10,721 nucleotides of DNA, taken from CAYOHP01 sp964403795 [NCBI: uncultured bacterium]. GTDB taxonomy: Bacteria; Muiribacteriota; UBA6191; CAZXTJ01. The notes under the pieces are model-generated. The model was not told the DNA's origin and did not search any database. It saw only the letters and a program-made list of their open reading frames with translations. Location: the NCBI GenBank assembly GCA_964403795.1, contig CAYOHP010000121.1:8401-19121 (forward strand), read 5' to 3'. Both the position numbers and the translations under genes were made by a program. Shown piece by piece: positions 1-5,026 of the stretch (the first letter of the stretch is position 1; each line of letters begins with the position of its first letter).

Positions 1-400
1 AGGCGTTCACCCGGATCCCGCCGACTTCCCGGAGCCGGTTCTTCATGGCGAACTTGTTCCGGAAGCGATGCATCACGGTGCGGGAGTTCCAGTCGAGTCC
101 CAGGTGTTCCCCCAGGGCGGCGCCCAGCTCCGTGACCATCTCGTCCCAGGGGATGATGCCCTCGAGTCGATCCGGGTGGTCGGCGCGGATCCCGGCCGCC
201 AGGGCCTCGAGACCCGGGTGCTCGGGCAGCAGGTACTCGTCGGCCACGCAATGGGCGAGCCGGGACTCGAAGGCGGACCGCCAGATCGCGAGTTTCTCCT
301 CCGAGGTGAACACCGCGATCGCCCGACGCCCGGTGGAGCCGAGGAACTCGAGGATGGCGGCGGGGTACTCGCCGGCCGGGTCGAGGATCAGGTAGCTCAC
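1..400 (-). CDS. ATP-grasp family protein, N-terminal part (cut by left window edge)
   Basis: Only the first 133 residues are present; the gene continues past base 1. It starts with GTG at 400-398, supported by an AAGGAG Shine-Dalgarno (plus 406-411) five bases upstream. The start overlaps the stop of kinase 1 as GTGA, so coupled translation is likely. The protein opens with a short hydrophobic strand (SYLILDPAGEYPAAILEFLG) followed by an alternating alpha/beta region like the pre-ATP-grasp domain. Around residues 82-90 it has GIIPWDEM, resembling the 'gvv...E' segment of that domain. Near residues 113-130 it reads RFRNKFAMKNRLREVGG, matching the family pattern R-x-K-x-x-M-x-x-x-L-x-x-x-G at the start of the ATP-grasp fold. 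Enzymes of this superfamily join a carboxylate to an amine or thiol using ATP. The substrate cannot be told because the catalytic core is outside the window. No signal peptide is seen, so it is probably cytoplasmic. Family call fairly sure, function unknown. Confidence 0.68.
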   Translation of the reverse strand, partial: MSYLILDPAGEYPAAILEFLGSTGRRAIAVFTSEEKLAIWRSAFESRLAHCVADEYLLPEHPGLEALAAGIRADHPDRLEGIIPWDEMVTELGAALGEHLGLDWNSRTVMHRFRNKFAMKNRLREVGGIRVNA

Positions 401-2595
401 GAGGACTCCTTGTCGCTCCAGATCACCCGCACCGACCGGAGCCTGAGGCCGTAGGCCTCGGGGCGGAGCAGGCTCTGGGTGGTCACGATCATCGAGGTCC
501 CGGGTGCCGGAGCCAGTCCGGCCGGGATCCTCACCCGATGGAGGGGCATCGCGGAGGGCTTCTGCTCCACCGAAGGGCGGGGGTGGAAGAAACGGAAGCG
601 CGGCTCCCCGGGGTCGCTGTCCTCGGCCCGGATCACCAGCTCCTCGTTGGCGCTGGCCCCGGAGAGCGAGACCTCGAGCCAGGGGTCGCCGAGGGCTCCC
701 TCCGGGGTCGCGGGCCAGACGAAGGCGACCTGGGTGGCAGCGTCCTGGAACCGGGCGGTCCGCAGCAGGCGGGCGGTCTCCGGGACCATGGTGAAGCCCT
801 GTTCCGGTTCATGTCCGTAGCCGTCCACCGGGCGCAGGGCCGGGGATTCCCTGTGGGTGCCTCCCGGATGCGGATCGAGGGACCGGGACCCGGGAGCTCC
901 CGGGGGCGGAGCGGGGAACTCCGCCTCGTGGCCCAGGGCCCGGTCCTGGACCGCGCTGCGGGCCAGGTCCTGGAGCAGGTTCCACAGCCGCGCCCTCTCG
1001 GGCCGCGCGAGGCCCGACCGGAAGAGCTCGAGAGACCAGGCGACCAGCGGTGCCGCACCCCGGCGGGCGGCCTGCAGGCCTTCGTCGCGCCGACCCCGCC
1101 GCTCCATGGGGTTGGCGTCCAGGTCGAGGCCCGAGAAGTCGGACAACAGCCTCCGGGACTCGTCGGCCAGGATCCGTTCGAGATCCACGGGCCGCTCGCT
1201 GACGATCCCGGACTCGTCCCAGACCAGCACCCAGGGAGTGGCCGCGGGAGGAAGAAGCGGATGGTCTCCGGGGGAGAGGTCCTCCCCCGGACCGGCGCCG
1301 CGCCAGGCGACCCGGACCGGTCGCTCCAGGCGGGCCCTGAGGGTCCTGCCGGGACCGAGGTGGAGCCGGGGGGAAACCGCGGGTGGCTGGGCCTCGACCA
1401 TGGTCCGGGGGCCCTCGCCCCCGGACCAGGAGAGCCAGGCCGGTTGGGGACTGCCGGGGACGAGGCCCCGGTGGACCAGCCGGGTCCGCGTCTGGCCGGA
1501 AGGTGCGGGCAGGGCGGTGCTCCCCACGTGGAGCGTGACCCCGTGGCCGCCTTCGAATTCGCAGATCAGGGCGTCGCCGGCTGCCTTCCACTGGACGTCG
1601 CGCGGCTCCCGGTCGCGGCCGATCCGGACTGCCAGCAGGACCAGCAGGAGCGCGACCAGTAGGGGAGCGAGGAGCCTCGGTCCGGCCCCGGGGAACGACC
1701 CGGTCGGCCCCGGGCGGGCCTCGACGGCGCCGAATCCTCCCGAGAGCAGGGGTTGGCTGGCGTCGCTCGGCGGGAAGGGCCGGGGATCCACCCAGGCCGG
1801 GTCCTCCATGGCGTCGATCAGATCGGAGCAGGAGGCGAAGCGGGACGCCGGGGAGAGGGCGGTCGCACGCTCCAGGGCCGCCACCACATGGGGAGCCGGA
1901 GCCCGACTGTCGGGGAACAGGTTGCGATGGCCCTGGCCGACCTTGGCGAGGAGCTCGGGCATGCCGAACGCGGTGATCAGGCGGATCCCGGCGATCGCCT
2001 CGAACAGGATGGCGCCGAGCTGGTACTGATCGGAGGCCGGCAGCCATCCGTCGCCGGCGAGCATCTCGGGGGGCAGGTAGAAGGGAGTCCCGAGCAGGCT
2101 GCCGGTCTCGGTCAGGGCGGTGGCGCCCTCGACCGCAGCCAGCCCGAGGTCCATCAGCACCGCCGCACCGTCGCGGTCGCGGATCATCACGTTGGGTGGC
2201 TTCAGGTCGCGATGGATCACGCCCTGCGAGTGGAGATGGTCCAGGGCCCCGGCCAGTTCCCGGCCCAGTCGGAGCACCGCTTCGAGCGGCATGGGGCCCC
2301 GGTCGGAGAGCCAGGACTCGAGGTCGCGACCCTCGATGTACTCCATCACCAGGTAGGGCTGGTCGGCCGAGAGGTCGGAGTCGAGGATCTGCACCACGTG
2401 GGGATGGGCCGCCATGCCCTGGACCTTGGCTTCCCGGACGAAGCGCGACCGCACGTCGCTGCGCGACAGGTAGTTCGGCGCGAGCATCTTGATGGCGACC
2501 CGGCGTCCGAGTTCCTGGTCGAGGGCGAGGATCACCTGGCCCATGCCGCCGCGTCCGAGCTCCCGTTCCTGGCGATACCGTCGCGGCAGGATCAT
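397..2595 (-). CDS. Membrane-anchored Ser/Thr protein kinase (kinase 1), bitopic with a C-terminal extracytoplasmic domain
   Basis: A 732-residue Hanks-type kinase. The ATG at 2595 is chosen because GGGGAG lies six bases upstream and the glycine-rich loop GRGGMG (14-19) follows at the normal distance. The frame stays open further upstream, but that stretch is intergenic in character. Visible catalytic features: Lys36 in AIKML, helix-C Glu55, HRDLKPPN (128-135, Asp130 and Asn135), DLG (149-151) in place of DFG, activation-loop Thr/Ser at 162-166, and PPE (175-177). All key residues are present, so it should be active. A proline-rich linker (about 266-306) leads to one hydrophobic segment (about 308-325), then about 400 residues presumably in the periplasm. 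Most of that part is unrecognised; the last 130 residues look beta-strand-rich. A membrane-spanning kinase of this layout would sense something outside and phosphorylate cytoplasmic Ser/Thr targets; the ligand is unknown. It is transcribed away from the nucleotidase-like gene and overlaps the ATP-grasp gene by four bases. Confidence 0.93.
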   Translation of the reverse strand: MILPRRYRQERELGRGGMGQVILALDQELGRRVAIKMLAPNYLSRSDVRSRFVREAKVQGMAAHPHVVQILDSDLSADQPYLVMEYIEGRDLESWLSDRGPMPLEAVLRLGRELAGALDHLHSQGVIHRDLKPPNVMIRDRDGAAVLMDLGLAAVEGATALTETGSLLGTPFYLPPEMLAGDGWLPASDQYQLGAILFEAIAGIRLITAFGMPELLAKVGQGHRNLFPDSRAPAPHVVAALERATALSPASRFASCSDLIDAMEDPAWVDPRPFPPSDASQPLLSGGFGAVEARPGPTGSFPGAGPRLLAPLLVALLLVLLAVRIGRDREPRDVQWKAAGDALICEFEGGHGVTLHVGSTALPAPSGQTRTRLVHRGLVPGSPQPAWLSWSGGEGPRTMVEAQPPAVSPRLHLGPGRTLRARLERPVRVAWRGAGPGEDLSPGDHPLLPPAATPWVLVWDESGIVSERPVDLERILADESRRLLSDFSGLDLDANPMERRGRRDEGLQAARRGAAPLVAWSLELFRSGLARPERARLWNLLQDLARSAVQDRALGHEAEFPAPPPGAPGSRSLDPHPGGTHRESPALRPVDGYGHEPEQGFTMVPETARLLRTARFQDAATQVAFVWPATPEGALGDPWLEVSLSGASANEELVIRAEDSDPGEPRFRFFHPRPSVEQKPSAMPLHRVRIPAGLAPAPGTSMIVTTQSLLRPEAYGLRLRSVRVIWSDKESS
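406..411 (-). promoter_or_regulatory. Ribosome binding site deciding the GTG start of the ATP-grasp gene
   Basis: On the minus strand this reads AAGGAG. It lies inside the last codons of kinase 1 and five bases before the GTG at 400-398. It is a near-perfect Shine-Dalgarno and supports GTG as the real start, despite the overlap with the kinase stop codon. Confidence 0.7.
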
Positions 2596-2722
2596 GGTCC
2601 GCTCCCCGGGAGGCGGTCGACCGGAGGCGTCTCGGCGGTGCCCACGGCACGAGTGTAGATCCGGGTCGGGGGGTTGCGTCCGCGGTCCCGGGGGCCTTCC
2701 ATGGCGGGCAGGGAGGTCACCC
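2596..2722. promoter_or_regulatory. Divergent intergenic region, presumed promoters for kinase 1 and the nucleotidase-like gene
   Basis: These 127 bp separate two divergent start codons and must hold the promoters for both directions unless they lie inside the genes. The only sigma-70-like candidates are weak. On the plus strand TTGCGT (2674-2679) is 17 bp from TTCCAT (2697-2702). On the minus strand TACACT (plus 2653-2658) resembles a -10 box without a clear -35. No TGGC-N8-TTGC sigma-54 pattern was found. The plus-strand gene has a good Shine-Dalgarno, GGAGG at 2712-2716, six bases before its ATG. Confidence 0.35.
2602..2629 (-). promoter_or_regulatory. Kinase 1 leader: palindrome within a direct repeat, next to the Shine-Dalgarno
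   Basis: On the plus strand GGAGGCG occurs twice, at 2609-2615 and 2623-2629, flanking the centre of a perfect 10-bp palindrome CGGTCGACCG (2614-2623). On the kinase 1 transcript each copy reads CGCCTCC and contains CCTCC, complementary to a Shine-Dalgarno. The kinase's own GGGGAG (plus 2602-2607) can also pair with the CTCCC immediately before it (plus 2608-2612). The block could be an operator or an RNA element that hides the ribosome binding site. Repeats like these are easier to get by chance at this GC content, so the functional reading is tentative. Confidence 0.3.
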
Positions 2723-4969
2723 ATGCGGTCCTGGATCCTCGGACTGGCCCTGGCATCCACCTCGGCAGGTGGGCTCCTCGCCCAGTCGGGTCTGCGAGTC
2801 CCGGGGAGCGCCCCGGCTTCCCCGGCGTCCCCGGCGTCCCCGGCCCGGAACCGGATGACCCTCCTCTACGACGGGTGGGTACAGGGCATGCTGCGTCCTC
2901 CCCTGGGCGGAGGCAGGAGCCGCGCCGCCAGCCTGGTCGCCGCGCTGCGCGCCGAGCACCCCGATCTCGTCCTGGTCTCCAGCGGCAACGTCCTCGGCCC
3001 CTCGGCCACCAGCGAGATCGACGGCGGGGCCGCGGTGGTCCGGCTCATGAACCTCTCCGGCTACCGGGTCGCCGGGGTCGGACCGCATGACCTGTTCAAG
3101 GGTTCCGGGAACCTGCTCGAACGGGCCGACGAGATGGAGTTCCCGCTGGTCTGGTCCAACCTGCGCCGGGACGGACTCTCCGATCCCGGTTGGGACCGGG
3201 TCCGCACCCACGCCGTGGTGGAGCAGGGCGGAGCGCGCCTGGGAGTGCTCTCGGTGATCTCCCCGGAGCTGGTCCGGGACTGGCCCGGTTGGGACGCCCG
3301 CCTCGCGGTCACGGATCCGGTGGCAGCCCTGGAGGAGTCCAGGGAGCTCCTGGGCGAGGTCGACCGCGTGGTCGTCCTCTCCAGCATGAACTTCCAGGAG
3401 AACTCGGCGCTGCTGACCAAGCTGCCCTGGGTGGACCTGGTGGTGGCCCAGCAGCTCGGGACCTCGGATCCCTGGGACTACTCGACCTTCCAGGTGGAGC
3501 GCAGCGACGGCCGGAAGATCCTTTTCACTTCCTGCTACGGCACCACCATGGGTCTGGTCGAGGTCGGGGACCGGGAAGGGGGAGGGATGGCGGCGCCGGC
3601 CCGGCTCCTCACGGTGGGAGACGACCTCCCCGAGGACCCGGAGGCCGCCGAGATCGTGGCGGCCCTCGAGATCGAGGCCGAGGCGATCGCCGGGGCGACC
3701 CTGACGGTGCTCTCGCCCGAGGAACGCACCGACTTCGCCAGGACCCTGCTCGAAGCGCTCCGGATCGAGCTCTCGGCGGAGGTGGCGATGCTGCATCGGG
3801 GGGCGGTCAAGACCGGGGAGCCGGCGGAACACCTCACCCATGCCGGGGTGCGGGCGGCGTTTCCGTTCCCGGACCGGGCGGCGCTCGTCCCGGTCGAGGG
3901 CTCGCGCCTCCGCAAGCTCTGGGCCCGGCGCGACGAGCCGATCATCAACCAGAAGGGGCTGGTCTTCGTGGGGCTCTCCGAGGTCGAGGGCCGCCTCATG
4001 GTCAACGGTCGACCGGTGCGGGACCAGGATCGCTACCGGGTGGCCACCGTCGAGTACCTGGCCCTGGGCGCGCTCGGACTGTTGCCCCGCACCCCGGGCG
4101 CGGTCCGGGACCGGGAATTCGTGGCGGTGGTGGCCGACCACTTCGCCCGGACCGGCGGGGTCTCCCGGGAGTTGGGCAAGCGACCGGCCCTGGCCCGGGC
4201 CGCAGGGAGCCGCCCGGTCCACCGCTTCAAGACCCGCTTCGACGCCAGCGTCACGAGGCTGCAGTTCGGGGGGGCGGCTGCCGCCTACCAGTTCCCCGAC
4301 CCCAGCGCGCTGTTCACCTCGAGCGATATCCCGGGCCTGGTGGGACAGGCGAGCACCATCACCAACCTGGGGCTCGAGCACGAACACACCATCGACCGGC
4401 CCGAGCGCGACCTGACCTTGCGGCTGAACGTGAACTACACCAAGTTCAACGACTTCCGCATGGTCGACCGCTCGACCCTGCTGCTCCGCCACGAGGGGAA
4501 GGACCGGCTCGGCCGCCCCCGGACCTTCGCGGAGCTGGGGATGTTCGGGACCCTGATCGATCCCGATCTCCCGGGTCGGGACCGACCGCTCTTCGGGAAG
4601 CTGGTGGCCGGCAAGGCCTGGACGCTGGGCGACTCGACCAAGCTGCTGGTGGGCGCCGGGCACATCGTCCGGTTCTCCTCCCCGGGGGACCCGGGAGACA
4701 CCGGACTGAACCTGGGTTTCGAGCACCGACGCAAGCTCACCAAGGGGGTCGAGTTCTCGAGCACGGTCGACCACTTCCTGGGGGTGGGTGGCGACCACGT
4801 GCGGAGTCTCGATTGGGCGAACACCCTGCGGACCGAGCTCGGCGGCGGACTCTCTGCCGTGATCAAGAACACCCGCTACTTCTGGCGTGACGACTCGGTG
4901 GCGCGCACCGCCGAGCGGGACGAGTTGTTCGTGGGTCTCGGGTTCGGTCGCGGAGCTCGCAGGTACTAG
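2723..4969 (+). CDS. Exported UshA/5'-nucleotidase-like protein with degenerate active site, fused to a probable outer-membrane beta-barrel
   Basis: 748 residues; ATG at 2723 follows GGAGG by six bases and begins a clear signal peptide (MRSWILGLALAST..., cleavage near Ala20). A Ser-Pro-Ala linker (31-41) follows. Residues 45 to about 280 follow the calcineurin-like 5'-nucleotidase layout: an opening strand, a LVAALRAEHPDLVLVSSGN segment, MNLSGYRVAGVG, and FPLVWSNL. About 305-470 match the 5'-nucleotidase C-terminal domain (for example VPVEGSRLRKLW and RYRVATVEYLALG). The metal-site motifs are mostly altered: D-x-H is D50-G-W52, GD is G88-N89, GNHE is G120-P-H-D, and the late GHxH is A242-Q-Q-L. 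Nucleotide hydrolysis is therefore doubtful. From about 498 to the end the protein is rich in alternating polar/hydrophobic strands and ends in Tyr, as outer-membrane barrels often do. The barrel is inferred, not matched to a named family. It probably shares an operon with kinase 2 downstream. It may bind rather than cleave a ligand. Confidence 0.78.
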   Translation: MRSWILGLALASTSAGGLLAQSGLRVPGSAPASPASPASPARNRMTLLYDGWVQGMLRPPLGGGRSRAASLVAALRAEHPDLVLVSSGNVLGPSATSEIDGGAAVVRLMNLSGYRVAGVGPHDLFKGSGNLLERADEMEFPLVWSNLRRDGLSDPGWDRVRTHAVVEQGGARLGVLSVISPELVRDWPGWDARLAVTDPVAALEESRELLGEVDRVVVLSSMNFQENSALLTKLPWVDLVVAQQLGTSDPWDYSTFQVERSDGRKILFTSCYGTTMGLVEVGDREGGGMAAPARLLTVGDDLPEDPEAAEIVAALEIEAEAIAGATLTVLSPEERTDFARTLLEALRIELSAEVAMLHRGAVKTGEPAEHLTHAGVRAAFPFPDRAALVPVEGSRLRKLWARRDEPIINQKGLVFVGLSEVEGRLMVNGRPVRDQDRYRVATVEYLALGALGLLPRTPGAVRDREFVAVVADHFARTGGVSRELGKRPALARAAGSRPVHRFKTRFDASVTRLQFGGAAAAYQFPDPSALFTSSDIPGLVGQASTITNLGLEHEHTIDRPERDLTLRLNVNYTKFNDFRMVDRSTLLLRHEGKDRLGRPRTFAELGMFGTLIDPDLPGRDRPLFGKLVAGKAWTLGDSTKLLVGAGHIVRFSSPGDPGDTGLNLGFEHRRKLTKGVEFSSTVDHFLGVGGDHVRSLDWANTLRTELGGGLSAVIKNTRYFWRDDSVARTAERDELFVGLGFGRGARRY
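2811..2846 (+). repeat. Four 9-bp units encoding the Ser-Pro-Ala linker
   Basis: Four tandem 9-base units begin with CCCCGGC (two are identical, CCCCGGCGT; the outer two differ in their last two bases). They encode Pro/Ala/Ser residues 31-41 just after the predicted signal peptidase site. The array keeps the reading frame, so copy-number change would only lengthen or shorten the linker. Confidence 0.7.
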
Positions 4970-4970
4970 T

Positions 4971-4991
4971 CAGCTGGCAGCTGGCAGCTGG
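4971..4991. repeat. Three perfect 7-bp tandem repeats (CAGCTGG) followed by a small hairpin
   Basis: Starting one base after the stop codon of the nucleotidase-like gene, CAGCTGG is repeated three times without mismatch. Each unit contains the palindrome CAGCTG, so copies can pair with each other. Directly after it, GCCCG (4991-4995) and CGGGC (4999-5003) form a short stem. The block lies between two genes of the same probable operon. It could be a slippage-prone spacer, an RNA-processing or attenuation element, or a fortuitous repeat. No T-run follows, so a standard terminator is not supported. Confidence 0.75.
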
Positions 4992-5015
4992 CCCGGACCG
5001 GGCACCATGGGGACC

Positions 5016-5020
5016 GGAGG
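5016..5020 (+). promoter_or_regulatory. Ribosome binding site supporting a CTG start for kinase 2
   Basis: GGAGG lies six bases before CTG at 5027, which is in frame with the kinase. It is not well placed for the in-frame ATG at 5099 (78 bases away) or the out-of-frame ATG at 5007, which lies upstream of it. This is the main sequence argument for the unusual start. Confidence 0.6.
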
Positions 5021-5026
5021 CGTCTC

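Noticed and set aside
538-1662. Plus-strand open frame opposite the outer domain of kinase 1
   Set aside because: Gly/Pro/Arg-rich shadow without motifs, while the minus-strand kinase frame is continuous through the region.
2674-2702. Sigma-70-type promoter TTGCGT-17-TTCCAT for the nucleotidase-like gene
   Set aside because: The -10 matches only three of six consensus bases, so it is mentioned within the intergenic entry and not called as a promoter.
2717-4798. A long antisense open frame opposite the nucleotidase-like gene
   Set aside because: It lacks recognisable motifs and has shadow-type composition, whereas the plus-strand frame has a Shine-Dalgarno, a signal peptide and family motifs.
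4971-4991. Heptamer array as a CRISPR or integration site
   Set aside because: There are only three contiguous 7-bp units with no spacers, and no integrase or cas gene nearby.
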